Assembly (NCBI GenBank): GCA_030278955.1
Contig: JAOANR010000010.1
Location: forward strand, 18,444,444 to 18,508,443
Source: Hygrophila difformis
Lineage: Eukaryota > Streptophyta > Magnoliopsida > Lamiales > Acanthaceae
Length of the DNA stretch: 64,000 nt
Reading direction: 5' to 3'
Positions within the stretch are counted from its first letter, which is position 1. Every line of letters starts with the position of its first letter. Below, piece by piece: positions 1 through 11,178 of this stretch. A model generated the notes under the pieces. That model ran no database searches. It saw nothing but the letters and a program-made list of their open reading frames with translations, and was not told the DNA's origin. The translations under genes were made by a program, and so were the position numbers.

Positions 1-525
1 TATTTTATTTTTATTTTTATTTTATTTTTTGAGGTTGGGGAGGGGTAAAGATCTCTCAGTCGGGGGCCACCCGTTTTGCTGTTTTGCTACTGCTTTCCTC
101 ACTTTGCACAACTTTTACCGACAAAGAGATGCTTTGAGGAGTTTGTTTGGAAGTAAAGATTGATCCACATTAAAGTTATCAAGTATAGAAGAAGGGAAAC
201 AAATTTATGATATGGTGTTTTTCTCTTGCTTTTGGAATGGTGTTGAAGATTTGAAAAGAGTATCAACTCCACTTCTTGTTGTCTTGAGGATAGTGGATGG
301 TGATGAAAAGCTAGTTATACCTAAACTTGCAATGGCTACGAATATGGCAAAACAAAAATCAATGACTCTTTAACTAATAAAGCAAGGTTGTTGGGGAAGG
401 TGATGCAAATAATTTAGATGCGGTGGGTGGATCAAATCGAGGTGAGGTCGTATGGGGTTTCATTATTCTTAAACCCATCCAAGTACTTTGAATTAAAGGA
501 TAGTGATATCACATATGCTTATAAG
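1..525 (+). pseudogene. hAT transposase gene, decayed 5' part
   Basis: Around 200-360 a reading frame gives a hAT-like block: WNGVEDLKRVSTPLL, then VLRIVDGDEK and a MATNMAK-like stretch. This matches the region upstream of the dimerisation domain in plant hAT transposases. Frames are broken by stops before and after it. The rest of the gene resumes at 29547, on the far side of the nested LTR elements, so this is one pseudogene split by insertions. No intact transposase remains and the N-terminal zinc finger and catalytic core are not visible here. The first 60 bases are T-rich with nothing recognisable. Confidence 0.7.
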
Positions 526-1164
526 CAGAGGCAGACCCAGAGGTGGACCCAGGATTTCACTCATAGGGGGTCCTAGTCGTATCACCTGCTAATAGTGCAA
601 AATTTTTATTTTTGGGGCTCCAATTTTTTTAGTATTTTTTTTTCTATATTCCCTATTTTTTCTTTTGAATTTCTATTGCTGTAATAGCGTAGTGCAACGC
701 CGATCTTCTCTTCTAAGAATTTTAATTTAGTTTTTTTTCAAACCTTTTTTTTTAAATTATTTGTAAAGAACTATGTCATTTTGAACACATACATTACTCA
801 GAGTGCATGGCTTAAAAATAAATAAAAATTAATTTTTTATTTATCATAGTGTTAGGTTTTATAAATAGATTGCCAGACATAATTATTTTTGGAATAAGAT
901 AAGAGGTTCATATTAATTAAAAAATGAGCCACCAAAAATAAGTGAACCAATAATTTTCAAAATTGGGGAAAATGAATTTTAAAATTGAGAATTTATAGAA
1001 GATATAGAAATTTTGAAAAGAGTTTTTTGATTTAATCTCAAATGATAGAAGAATAAAATAAATAAATTTATATATATATATTTAATACTAAATAGTAATA
1101 GGTAAAAAAAATAAAAATTTTGGTGGGGCCTAGGCCCCCAGGCTCCACCATAGGTCCGCCCCTG
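526..1164. mobile_element. hAT-type MITE inside the hAT pseudogene
   Basis: The ends are imperfect terminal inverted repeats: cagaggcagaccc on the left and the complement of caggggcggacct on the right. An 8-bp direct repeat CTTATAAG (518-525 and 1165-1172) flanks the unit exactly. Eight-base duplications and CAGRGGCGGA-type ends are typical of plant hAT MITEs. The interior is AT-rich, about 640 bp, with no coding capacity. Confidence 0.85.
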
Positions 1165-1189
1165 CTTATAAGCTACGAGCTATATTAAT

Positions 1190-2022
1190 TGTTGTTGTCC
1201 TAACAAAACTCTTGTGCAGATGACACTGTCCTGATAGCAGTTCTGGGTTTGTTGTAACTGCTTCTCGGTAACTGCTCTTTGGCAGTTTTGATCTCGCCCG
1301 CACAGCAGTCTTTTAATCGATCATTATTTCTACTCAGATATAGATTCTCTGTTGTTAGACTGATTGTGAGAATGAGTAGAGTTGTAATTCATTGTGTGAG
1401 ATATTATTCTTTGAGAATAGTTTTGTTTTCTCTCCAAGATTTCATAGAGTTCTTTTAGAGAGTTTTTAGAGTCTTGATGGTTCGTTCTTCATCGAATGGG
1501 ATTTTGTGATCAATCATCAAGATCGTGCTTTACATTGCTTCAATTGGCATCGCCGAATTGAAGAAATCTTTTCTCAATCAAGTTTAGGAGGTTGATCCTT
1601 GCGAGGAGCCTCTGAAGGATCGAAAGGAGCAACTCAGTGTGTCTTCTATACCAAGGTTCTGAGATCTGAAGGATTTGACAATCAAGAAATCAGATTGGAC
1701 GGGTTGTCCAGCAATCGGAGTTGTGGGGGAGTCCAGACTACGATTGTTCTACCGGAATTATCGTCTCGGTAACAGAGTCTGTCTTTTTGTTGTTTTCAAG
1801 TCTTGTTAGGTTTAGAATCTTTTGAGTGTTAGTGATAGAACCTGGATTGGCATCCCCCAGACGTAGATCCGTTTGGATCGAACTGGGTTACCAAATCTTG
1901 TGTTCTTGTTTACATTCCGCTGATCACTCTGCACACACATACACATATAATCTGTTTACTCGTAGTTTTAACAGCAAGCCAACGACAAGCTCATAGTTCA
2001 AGATAGTAAACTGGGACCAACA
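1190..2022 (+). repeat. 5' LTR of the Sirevirus element
   Basis: Begins TGTTGTTGTCC and ends GGGACCAACA, with the TG...CA ends expected of an LTR. It is repeated at 28714-29546 with about 7 base differences and no length change. It contains an internal gttgtgggggag tract resembling the polypurine tract. Confidence 0.95.
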
Positions 2023-2024
2023 CT

Positions 2025-2036
2025 TGGTATCAGAGC
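2025..2036 (+). other. Primer binding site, tRNA-Met
   Basis: TGGTATCAGAGC lies two bases inside the 5' LTR. It is complementary to the 3' end of initiator tRNA-Met, the usual primer for plant Copia elements, and fixes the LTR boundary and element orientation. Confidence 0.93.
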
Positions 2037-2074
2037 GGCAGACTCTGACGAACTAGAGACGATTTTGATAAATC

Positions 2075-3568
2075 TTGAAAATGAGCAGAGAGGGTGCATC
2101 TGTTTCTAGGCCACCATTGTTCGATGGCACAAATTATCGATACTGGCGAACTCGAATGAAAATCCATTTGATGGCACTCGGAGATGAAGTTTGGGATGCA
2201 GTCGAGACAGCCTGGCAACCACCAACTCGACCACGAGCTACAACTGAAGGATCTACAGATCCTCCTGGAAGTCGACCAGCAACCAAGGCTGAATACACTC
2301 AAGCAGAAAAAGACGCCAAGAAAGGAAATTATACAGCTCTTAATGCAATCTTTAGCGCCATGGACGAAACACAGTTCCAACTTGTTACAAATCACACACT
2401 GGCCAATGATGCATGGAGGACTCTGGAAGTGATGTATGAGGGTTCTGAAGACGTTCGAGCGACCAAGCTACAACGAGTTGAGACAATGTTCGAAAATCTG
2501 AAGATGAAGAAAGATGAGTCGATCTCTGTTTACTATGGAAGGTTCAAGGATATCGTAAATCAAGCCTATTCTTTGGGTTTGGTGTACGATAATCAAAAGC
2601 TCGTTCGAAAGATGTTAAGGACTCTTACCAAGAAGTACGCACCGAAAGTTGCAACACTGGAAGAATTGGATAAACTGAATACAATCACTTTGGATGGTCT
2701 TGTGGGGATTCTTCAAACCTACGAAATGAATCACCTAGAAGAAGAGTCAATAAGGAATATTGCACTCAATGTAGAAGAGGATTCTGGTAATTCTTCTGAA
2801 GATGATGTATCTTATATTACCAGAAAAGTAGCTAAGATGTTGCAAGAAAGAAGAGCTAAACAGTTCAACAGACGTCAAGGTCGAAGTTCCAATGATGTTC
2901 AGACGACGGACAGACTACCACGTAAAGATTTCAAAAAGAAGGATAACAGTAAGGGTGATCGATTCAATTCGAAGAAGGACTATGGCAAACCTGATAAATT
3001 CGGGTCCGTAATATGCTATGAATGTGGAGGTAAAGGACACATTCAATCTGAATGTGCTACTACCAAGAGAAGAGAATTGAGGGAGAAGAAGGTATTCCAA
3101 GCAACTTTAAGTGATGATGATCTTAAAGGAACTACTGATGAACAAAAAATAGATGATGAAGTCGTTGCCTTCACCTCAAGAGTTGCAAGCCCTTCAATTG
3201 AAGGTATTGTCAAGTCCATATGTTTTTCTCCTAACAATTGTGATTCTGATTCAGGTGAAAGTGATGACGAGTATGATCAACTACTTGCGGACTACAATGA
3301 ACTCAAAGAGGACTTTGAAGTTGCTGTTCAGGAGAACAAAAAATTGTTGGGACAACTAACAGACGTCGGTATTGCATATGACCTTGAAGTTGAAAAGAAT
3401 GAAGTCATGCAAAAGGAAAACAACACTCTTAAAGACAAAATTCTTGAAATGGAGAAAAAGCTAGATGATCTCAAAGTCAAGAACAATGAACTTCAAAAGG
3501 TATCTAAAGGTAAAAATAAACTCGATGAAGTTCTATGGGAAAACGTGTTGGTGATCAAACAGGGTTAG
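2075..3568 (+). CDS. gag: Copia Gag
   Basis: A 497-residue ORF starting 50 bp inside the primer site. The N-terminus (LFDGTNYRYWRTRMKIHL) is the Copia gag DUF4219/UBN2 type. A zinc knuckle CYECGGKGHIQSEC lies near residues 313-326 and is followed by a charged, coiled-coil-like C-terminal region (about 405-485). Gag packages the element RNA into cytoplasmic particles. The frame ends after ENVLVIKQG, while the expected continuation (GLGYTKQS) is in another frame from 3535. A small indel near 3525-3540 has therefore probably separated gag from pol, although separate gag and pol frames also occur in some Sireviruses. Confidence 0.92.
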   Translation: MKMSREGASVSRPPLFDGTNYRYWRTRMKIHLMALGDEVWDAVETAWQPPTRPRATTEGSTDPPGSRPATKAEYTQAEKDAKKGNYTALNAIFSAMDETQFQLVTNHTLANDAWRTLEVMYEGSEDVRATKLQRVETMFENLKMKKDESISVYYGRFKDIVNQAYSLGLVYDNQKLVRKMLRTLTKKYAPKVATLEELDKLNTITLDGLVGILQTYEMNHLEEESIRNIALNVEEDSGNSSEDDVSYITRKVAKMLQERRAKQFNRRQGRSSNDVQTTDRLPRKDFKKKDNSKGDRFNSKKDYGKPDKFGSVICYECGGKGHIQSECATTKRRELREKKVFQATLSDDDLKGTTDEQKIDDEVVAFTSRVASPSIEGIVKSICFSPNNCDSDSGESDDEYDQLLADYNELKEDFEVAVQENKKLLGQLTDVGIAYDLEVEKNEVMQKENNTLKDKILEMEKKLDDLKVKNNELQKVSKGKNKLDEVLWENVLVIKQG

Positions 3569-4125
3569 GATATACGAAGCAATCTACACCATGCAAAACA
3601 AAGTTCACGAGTAGAGGATTTTTACCCCCAACTCATGAAGAATCTTATGCTGAAGAAGATTGTTCGTCCAGACGAAAACGAGACTGTCTTTATTGCAATC
3701 TACCTGGACACACAGCTGATACTTGTATGCGAATTTTGAGAGATCTTATGAATGGAAGACCAGTCGTTTGGCCTGATCAGGAACTACGAAAGAAATTCAG
3801 AATGCAAAAGGTATGGATACCTAAAAATAAAAATAAGAATTCTGAATGCTTTGCTGTTCTTTCGTTACAGGCACATCAGAGAAACGATCAATGGTATTTT
3901 GATTCTGGATGCTCTCGTCACATGACTGGAAGGAAAGACCTCTTAGCAAATTACATTCAAAAGGATTGTGGAGATGTCATTTTTGGAAACGGTAAACGAA
4001 GTAAAATAACTGGTTTTGGTAAAGTAAAGAATGGACTACTTTCTAAACTTTCACGTGTTTACTATGTTAAAGGACTAACAACTAATCTTATCTCTATTAG
4101 TCAACTTTGTGATGAAGATTTATAG
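3535..4125 (+). pseudogene. pol: Copia Pol, protease part, ends at an in-frame stop
   Basis: This 196-residue frame carries a CCHC-like knuckle (CLYCNLPGHTADTC) and the aspartic protease motif WYFDSGCSRHMTG, whose DSG is the catalytic triplet that processes the polyprotein. The annotated start is only the first Met in the frame; the true N-terminus probably came from gag. It stops at TAG (4123-4125), and the same frame continues directly in the integrase ORF. The stop is therefore a premature lesion, or less likely a readthrough site. Confidence 0.88.
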
Positions 4126-4128
4126 GTC

Positions 4129-6975
4129 TTGTTTACCAAACACTCATGTAAAGTTTTTGATGACCAAGATGAAAGCATATTGAAAGGAGGTCGTTCGAAG
4201 AATAACTGTTATATCTTAACTGACGACACCTCACAAGCCTTGCTTACCAATATTGATCAGACTAACTTGTGGCACAAACGTCTCGGACACTTAAACTACA
4301 GATCTTTGCACAAGCTAAGCAACTCTAGTGCAGTTCGAGGGTTGCCGAAGCTATCACGAAACGACCAAACCATTTGCAGAGATTGTGCCAAAGGAAAGCA
4401 GACTCGTTCAATGCACAAACTGGTTGATCAGATTACCACAAAGGATTGCCTTGACTTAATTCACATGGACCTTATGGGACCTACCGAAGTCGAAAGTCTA
4501 AATGGTAAAAGGTACATTCTAGTTTGTGTAGATGACTATTCTCGCTTTACTTGGGTTTATTTTCTTAGGTCAAAAGATGAATCATTTGAATATTTTGAGG
4601 CCTTGAGCTTACGTTTGATGAATGAAAAGCAAAGGAAGATTACTCGAATTCGAACTGATCATGGTAAGGAGTTCGAAAATCAGTCGTTCGACCGTTTCTG
4701 TAATGAGCATGGGATTGCACATGAGTATTCTGCCCCCAAAACCCCTCAACAAAACGGAGTGGCTGAACGAAAGAATAGAACTCTACAAGAGATGGCAAGA
4801 TCCTTACTACATGCAAGTTCGATGAGTAAGATGTTTTGGGCTGAAGCTGTTAATACAGCCAATCATATTGCAAACCGTGTGTTGCTGCGACCACATACAA
4901 ATACTACTCCTTATCAATTGTGGAAAGGTAACACGCCTACGGTAAAGTATTTTCACATATTTGGTTGTAAATGTCATGTTCTTAGAGATAGAGAAAACTT
5001 AAAGAAGTTTGATTCTAGATCTGATGATGGCTATTTCATTGGTTATTCAAATACTTCAAAAGCTTATCGTGTGTATCTCCTAAATGCTAAGAAGGTAATT
5101 GAAAGTACTAATGTTGTTTTTGAGGATTTTGATCTTATAGACAACAGGACTGATGATGATGATCATCTACCCCAACAAAATCATGAACCTATTGTTGAGA
5201 ATGAACAGGTCATTCCTGGACAACAAGAAACAGAACCTGAAAGTCAAGCTGAAGTTGAGACTACAGTGGAACAGGAATCTGAGGAACAGCCTGTAGAAGA
5301 AGTTCAAAGCAATAGAAAAGGACCAAGGGTTCTTAAGCATCATTCTACTGATGATATCATTGGTGATCCTACAGCACAGAGGCAGACTAGACATAAAGCT
5401 ATAGATTTCAAGGAACTAGCTGGTTTCAATTGCTTTGTGTCAAAGATAGAGCCTAAGAACACTGTCGAAGCATTGAAAGATGAGTACTGGATCGCTGCCA
5501 TGCAGGACGAACTACTTCAATTTGAAAGAAATGATGTTTGGGAGCTGACAGAACCACCTCCAAATGTCAACGTGATCGGTACTAAATGGGTGTACAGAAA
5601 CAAAACTGATGAGAAATGCAATATAGTAAGAAACAAAGCAAGACTAGTTGCACAAGGATACACTCAAATTGAGGGACTTGACTACGGAGAGACGTTCGCA
5701 CCTGTTGCACGCATGGAGGCTGTAAGAATTCTTTTAGCTATTGCTTGTTCATTGGATATTAAGTTGTACCAGATGGACATAAAGACAGCCTTCCTAAATG
5801 GGAAGATCAAAGAAGAAATTTATGTTGCCCAACCTAGTGGATTTGAAGATCCGGTGCATCCAAATCATGTCTATCGTGTCAAAGGTGCTCTATATGGATT
5901 AAAGCAGGCACCTCGAGCATGGTATGAAAGATTATCAAAGTACCTTGTTGCTAGTGGATTTAAGAGAGGAAACGCAGATAAGACGTTGTTTGTCAAGCGT
6001 CAGGACGACCACTTAACTGTTGCACAGGTATATGTCGATGATATAATTTTTGGTTCGACATCAGTAAAATTCAGGGATGAATTTGTTAATTCGATGAAAT
6101 CAGAGTTTGAGATGTCTATGATGGGTGAGCTGCACTACTTCTTAGGACTTCAAGTTACACAAGAAGCTGATGGTATCTTTCTAAGTCAAGAAAAGTATGC
6201 TAGAAATATGTTAAAGAAGTTTGATATGGATAGTTGCAAGGTGATCAGGACGCCCTTAGGACAACAGGAGAAGCTGACTAAGGATGAAGCTGGGAAGCCA
6301 GTAGATCAAAAAGTCTACAGAAGCATTATTGGAAGTCTACTTTATCTTACTGCTTCTAGACCTGACATTTCTTATAGCGTGGGAGTATGTGCTCGATTTC
6401 AATCCGATCCTAAAGAGTCACATATGAAAGCAGTGCGAAGGATTATGAGATATATAAAGGGATCTTTACATATGGGGATTTGGTTTTCTAAACGATCTAC
6501 ACTTGATCTAATTGGGTTCACAGACTCAGACTGGGCTGGTAGTTGTGACGACAGAAAATCTACAACTGGAGGCTGCTTCTACTTAGGAAACAATCTTGTT
6601 AGCTGGTATTCGAGGAAACAAAATATCGTAGCTCTATCCACAGCTGAGGCGGAATACATTGCTGCCACATGTTGCTGCTCCCAACTTCTTTGGATGAAGC
6701 AACTACTTCAAGACTACGGTATTCATAAGGATAATTTTTTAGTTTTCTGTGATAATACTAGTGCTATTAACATATCTAAAAATCCTGTTTTACATAGTAG
6801 GAGTAAGCATATAGATATTCGATATCATTTTATACGAGATCTTGTGGAGGATGAAATTTGCAGGTTAGAGCATATTGGAACACTGGAGCAACGAGCAGAT
6901 ATATTAACAAAGGCATTAGATGGAGAAAAGTTTGAAGGCTTAAGGACTATCTTAGGCCTTTCCTATCACAATTAA
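4129..6975 (+). CDS. pol: Copia Pol: integrase, reverse transcriptase, RNase H
   Basis: A 948-residue frame. It opens with the GAG-pre-integrase H-H-C-C region (WHKRLGHLNYRSLHKL, then CRDCAKGKQ). The integrase core follows with the DLMGP, DDYSRFTWVYF and NGVAERKNRTL signatures. RT comes near residues 455-700 (ARLVAQGYTQ, DIKTAFLNG, YVDDIIFGS with catalytic DD). RNase H lies near 800-930 (GFTDSDWAGS, STAEAEYIA, SKHIDIRYHFIRD). Integrase before RT is the Copia order. The frame continues from the protease ORF across TAG at 4123-4125; otherwise it is uninterrupted to the stop at 6973-6975. Confidence 0.95.
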   Translation: MFTKHSCKVFDDQDESILKGGRSKNNCYILTDDTSQALLTNIDQTNLWHKRLGHLNYRSLHKLSNSSAVRGLPKLSRNDQTICRDCAKGKQTRSMHKLVDQITTKDCLDLIHMDLMGPTEVESLNGKRYILVCVDDYSRFTWVYFLRSKDESFEYFEALSLRLMNEKQRKITRIRTDHGKEFENQSFDRFCNEHGIAHEYSAPKTPQQNGVAERKNRTLQEMARSLLHASSMSKMFWAEAVNTANHIANRVLLRPHTNTTPYQLWKGNTPTVKYFHIFGCKCHVLRDRENLKKFDSRSDDGYFIGYSNTSKAYRVYLLNAKKVIESTNVVFEDFDLIDNRTDDDDHLPQQNHEPIVENEQVIPGQQETEPESQAEVETTVEQESEEQPVEEVQSNRKGPRVLKHHSTDDIIGDPTAQRQTRHKAIDFKELAGFNCFVSKIEPKNTVEALKDEYWIAAMQDELLQFERNDVWELTEPPPNVNVIGTKWVYRNKTDEKCNIVRNKARLVAQGYTQIEGLDYGETFAPVARMEAVRILLAIACSLDIKLYQMDIKTAFLNGKIKEEIYVAQPSGFEDPVHPNHVYRVKGALYGLKQAPRAWYERLSKYLVASGFKRGNADKTLFVKRQDDHLTVAQVYVDDIIFGSTSVKFRDEFVNSMKSEFEMSMMGELHYFLGLQVTQEADGIFLSQEKYARNMLKKFDMDSCKVIRTPLGQQEKLTKDEAGKPVDQKVYRSIIGSLLYLTASRPDISYSVGVCARFQSDPKESHMKAVRRIMRYIKGSLHMGIWFSKRSTLDLIGFTDSDWAGSCDDRKSTTGGCFYLGNNLVSWYSRKQNIVALSTAEAEYIAATCCCSQLLWMKQLLQDYGIHKDNFLVFCDNTSAINISKNPVLHSRSKHIDIRYHFIRDLVEDEICRLEHIGTLEQRADILTKALDGEKFEGLRTILGLSYHN

Positions 6976-7211
6976 ATACTTAAGTAATTGGGCCTAATGA
7001 TTTGCAATGTATTAAAAATTACCTTTGCAGGCCCAAAAAGAAATAGGCCCAAAAATGGAGAAAGCCTTATCCGGAACACCATCATCACGCGCGGGAGACT
7101 GGCTGACGTCACGTCGGCTCTGCAACTGCTGCAGACCGGTCACGTCGCCCACGTTTTACGAAAACTGTCCTCCGCCCCTTCGATTTCCGGCCATGTTCCT
7201 CCTCCATTAAA

Positions 7212-7547
7212 GTGGATATGGCAGCCGTGGACGAGATTGTCCAGGAACTGAATGCTGAGCACGGTGACCCACCGCTGTCGCCATACGCACACCAAGGCAT
7301 CCATGACCTCACTCAAGAAGAGATGGATGATATTGTTGAGTCGCACCAGGGACGCAGACGCAGAGCAGCTTCACAAAGTTCTCAACCACCGCGGAGGTCT
7401 TCGAGAAAGAGAAAGGCTCCTACACCTCAACCTTCTGCTCAACCAACTCCAGTGGCTTCAGCAACAAAGAAACCTCGAAAAGCCCCAATTTTGTTGGATG
7501 TTGAGAAGGCTTTTAGTAAGAAGTATTTTACAGAGGATATGCGCAAT
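7212..7547 (+). pseudogene. Sirevirus third ORF, N-terminal half (cut by Gypsy insertion)
   Basis: Starts MDMAAVDEIVQELNAEHG, 240 bp after pol. It is basic and Ser/Pro-rich, with two nuclear-localisation-like clusters (RRSSRKRKAP and TKKPRKAP). The coding sequence stops exactly where the Gypsy LTR begins (TGA at 7548 belongs to the LTR). The rest of the ORF lies at 27306-28223. Third ORFs of Sireviruses are often called env-like, but this half has no signal peptide or membrane segment and reads more like a nuclear protein. The function is not known to me. Confidence 0.75.
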
Positions 7548-9776
7548 TGATGAGTGATTTTCACTACTCATATTTTACCACAAGCGGATGGTTGTCATCA
7601 AGTAATAAAAACCGGTGAATACCGGGTCGAACCCAAGGGAATTCAGAATATTAATTCATTCTGGAGAATATTTTAATTGTTTTAAGTTTATTTAATATAT
7701 TTTATATTTTGAAAAGGATTTGTTTAATTCTAATGGTGATTTAAATTAAAAACAATGACATTAAATTAGAATAAAGCAAATTAAAATTTTAATTGATAAA
7801 AATACTAATGGGAGTTGATTGTAATATTTTAAATATTGCCATCTTTATTAAAAAATAGAAATTGTATTATGATTTGACATTTCCCAATGTTCTAAAAATC
7901 AATTTCTTAAATTTAAATATTTTTATAAAGATTAAAAATATAATAATCTACTAAAAATTCAAAGTTATGCTTAAACGGACTTCATGGAAGCTGATTAGAT
8001 TATCTAACATTTTGCAATCATTATTCTAGGCCTAAATTTGAGTCTTTCCCAAGCATACAAATTTTCCTATAGCAATTAATAGGCACTTTTCATTTCCCAA
8101 ATCATTGTGCACATGCCAGAATCCATTTTTAATGTAATTTATTCCCAATTCCGGTACTAAAATATTAATTCTACTTTTTATCTCCCGATTTCGCAAAGCG
8201 GAATTTATGGAATTAGATTCTAACATTCAAATTATGCAAAACAGTGTAAATAATCTAATAATTATGGTAAAATAATAATAAAACATGGTAAACTGAATTT
8301 AATTAATAATATTAAAATGCAGACAGATTAGAATTAATGCCAGATTACTAAAAATAGACAATACAGGTTTGATCGATCAGTCAGGCTTTTAGCAGATTAA
8401 TATTCTAAATCACAGATTTGATAAAACACAAAAGATCGATCAATTCAGTAATGTCTAACATATAATCCTAATACAGATTCTAGCAGAATAGCAAATTTAT
8501 CCATCTTAATCGATTAAAAAGCAGATTACACCTAAACATGAAATTTTCACCTCTAAGTTCAGGCAGAATGGCGCTTAAACCAAATTAGACAGATTTTAAT
8601 ATGATAGCAGATTAATCGATCAGTTCAGATTAAACAAATAAAATAGCAGATTCAAGATTTTCATCCAATCTTAATAATCGATCAAATTTTGGTAGACAGT
8701 ACATGATTCTAATCCACATTCTAACAATCAAAACAGATTAATCCAGATTACAGAATTAAACACCGACATATTATTGCTTCCATAAAAGATAAATTCGTAC
8801 TTCAAAGTGATTCTGAACTCCCGTTCTAGAATACTTCTAACACGAACAATACAGAAATCCGTCTACAAATTAAGAACATGATAGCAGATTACATTTAGAG
8901 GCAATTTCAATTCATTACAATGCAAGAAAAAGAAAGGCAACACCTAGAATAGGAAGAACACGCCCAGAACAGCGTCCTTGATGCATTCCTCCGGCATGAT
9001 TTTGTGTTTCTGGCCTTATTCTCCCATTAGCAGATGTTTACAGAGTGTTTATGTTCGAAAAAATGAGTCTGTCTGTCGAAGAATGACGAAGAACGGCCTT
9101 TAAAACCGAGTTCGGGAGGTTAGAAAACTGCCCAACCGCGACTGTGGCGCCTAATGTGGCGCTCGAAAGAGGTTTTAGGCGCCACCAAGAAGCTGCGGCG
9201 CATAACGACGATTTTCCAAATTTCTGTGTGCGGCGCATTTTTCGGCGCTCGGAGGCCAGTTTAGGCGCCGCCAAGCACGTGCGGCGCATTCTGACAGTTT
9301 CTCCATTTTGACCTGCGGCGCATTTTGCGGCGCTCCGGAGCATATTTAGGCGCCACCCAGCTTATGCGGCGCATCCTGAAGCTTTTTCCATCCGAAATTT
9401 TCCCAAGTGTTGATGCGGCGCCTGATGTGGCGCTCAGGGCTCGATGTGGGCGCCGACATGCCTATGCGGCGCATTCTGGGCACAGTCCAGTGTTGAAAAA
9501 TCCGAACTTGACATCTTTTGTTCTCCGAACATCTTCTTTCTTCATTTTAATGCCTGAAACATCATTGCAATGTCTTAGAATTGCCAAAGTCTTATTAAAA
9601 AGCATAAAACAAGGTAAATTGAACTCAAATAAGCTCAATTTAATCAGTCTTATTAATATTTACAAACCACAAGAAATGTGCATTAAAAAGCAGTAAAATA
9701 GGGTCACATGCATGCAATTTAGGTCCATTTTAACATAGTTTAAGCTCATTTAAATGCGGTTTCACAGGGTGCATCA
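7548..9776 (-). repeat. 3' LTR (element sense) of the Gypsy element
   Basis: On the plus strand it starts TGATGAGTG and ends GGTGCATCA, matching 25082-27293. It is very AT-rich except for the GGCGC-box array at 9144-9477. The stretch 8300-8760 repeats short cagatta/atcgatca words. It is 17 bp longer than the other LTR, fully explained by a 5-bp and a 12-bp indel. Confidence 0.95.
9144..9477. repeat. Four tandem GGCGC-box modules in the LTR
   Basis: Four units, each with four boxes in fixed order on the plus strand: (G)GGCGC, five bases, GTGGCGCTC, about 13 bases, GGCGCC, 8-11 bases, GCGGCGCAT. Units begin near 9144, 9230, 9314 and 9414. The two middle boxes form an inverted pair able to make a short hairpin. 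In element orientation they lie in U3, just upstream of a TTTTAAAGG TATA-like sequence. Role unknown; see the findings. Confidence 0.9.
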
Positions 9777-11178
9777 ACATCCTCACACTTAAATATTGCT
9801 CGTCCCTTGAGCAATGAAACCAATGATCACATCACATGCCAATCTAGATAATAAAGATGAAGTCATTTCAGTTCTGCCAAATCATAGATTTCAACAACGC
9901 AATGGGCTAAAAGGGTTCAGAGTTTAATGCGCTAGACAAAGGTAAATTGTCATGCATCAGCTATCAAAACCAGGTATCCAAAGCACTTACAATACAAAAA
10001 GCAGATCAATCAAACATAGCAACTTGAAACGGGAGAGGAAATAATGTAAATATGCTTTTCTATTCCTGTCTTAAAAAATGCTCAATTAATGACTCGGTTT
10101 CACAATTATTCTTAGACACTTTGGCTGAGTTGTAGACGGTTGAATTCCAAAAGCTACTCATGTCTAAGAATACGTGCCAGTCATATAGCCAATAGTTTAT
10201 AAATATTCTGTTTACTACCCCTTTATTTTAAACCCCCTTTTTTTTTGATCTTGCATTTCTAATTTTTTTTTTTTTTTTTTTTTACGGGGGTTTTACTCTG
10301 ACTTTATTGTAACTAAGCATTTAAGGAGACATGGAACGAGCATATTCATATAAAAATAATGATAACTCTCCACATAACAAATAAACCAGTCTAACTAATC
10401 AAAGGCTTTCTGCAAGGTAAATAGAATCGTCACCCAAGTTCGAACAACCAACATGACCGTTTAACAAAGTCTAGTACTTTAAACCAGGAAACCTAATACT
10501 CATTAAGTTGTAAAATCAGATCCAAGCAGAACGTTTAGACTTGTTTTGATTTTCTCCACATTGGCAGTGATGTGAGAATTTAAATAATAGCACCACCGTG
10601 AAAACATAATTTAAATCTAACATTATTAATATACCCAATTCATGCATGTACCATTTTATTTAAAGCATAATAAAACACGAAAATAACATAAAATTAAACT
10701 AAGCTCTTACCAGAATAATTCATGTAGATTGATAAAATAAAACATGGAAAGATCACACCTGGAGTATGTAGATCCCTAGAATTTCTTTTTTACCAACATG
10801 GATGTCCCCTTTTCGATTCTCCTTGGCATATCCTGCTTCTTTATATATATATAATATTCACTCATACAAAAGATGATCATTAGAGCACATGGTAAATTAT
10901 AAATTAAAATAATTAAACCTCATCATAATTTATTTAAATTCAGATTTTATTATTAATTTCAGATTTTGATTTATTTTGTAGGCACATTTTATCAATTAAA
11001 TAATTATGGACAGATTTAATTAAAATATTTAAATTATATAAATTTACCAAAAGCAAAATACCACAAATCTAGCAATTCTTACATCAAGATGCTAGTTCAA
11101 AGTAAGCAAAATACCACTAAATTAATATACTCATGACAAATTTAATCAAAAGGGAAACAATCCTATCTACTCAAGAAT
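9777..11178 (-). other. Gypsy 3' non-coding region with polypurine tract
   Basis: The polypurine tract (minus strand AAGTGTGAGGATGT, 9777-9790) abuts the LTR and primes plus-strand synthesis. The remaining 1.4 kb is AT-rich, with a T-run of about 25 at 10258-10284, and has no ORF I would support. Confidence 0.75.

Noticed and set aside
9038..9343. 101-residue minus-strand ORF in the Gypsy LTR, repeated at 26567-26860
   Set aside because: It is made by the GGCGC modules; the two copies differ by a deletion and there is no sign of coding constraint.
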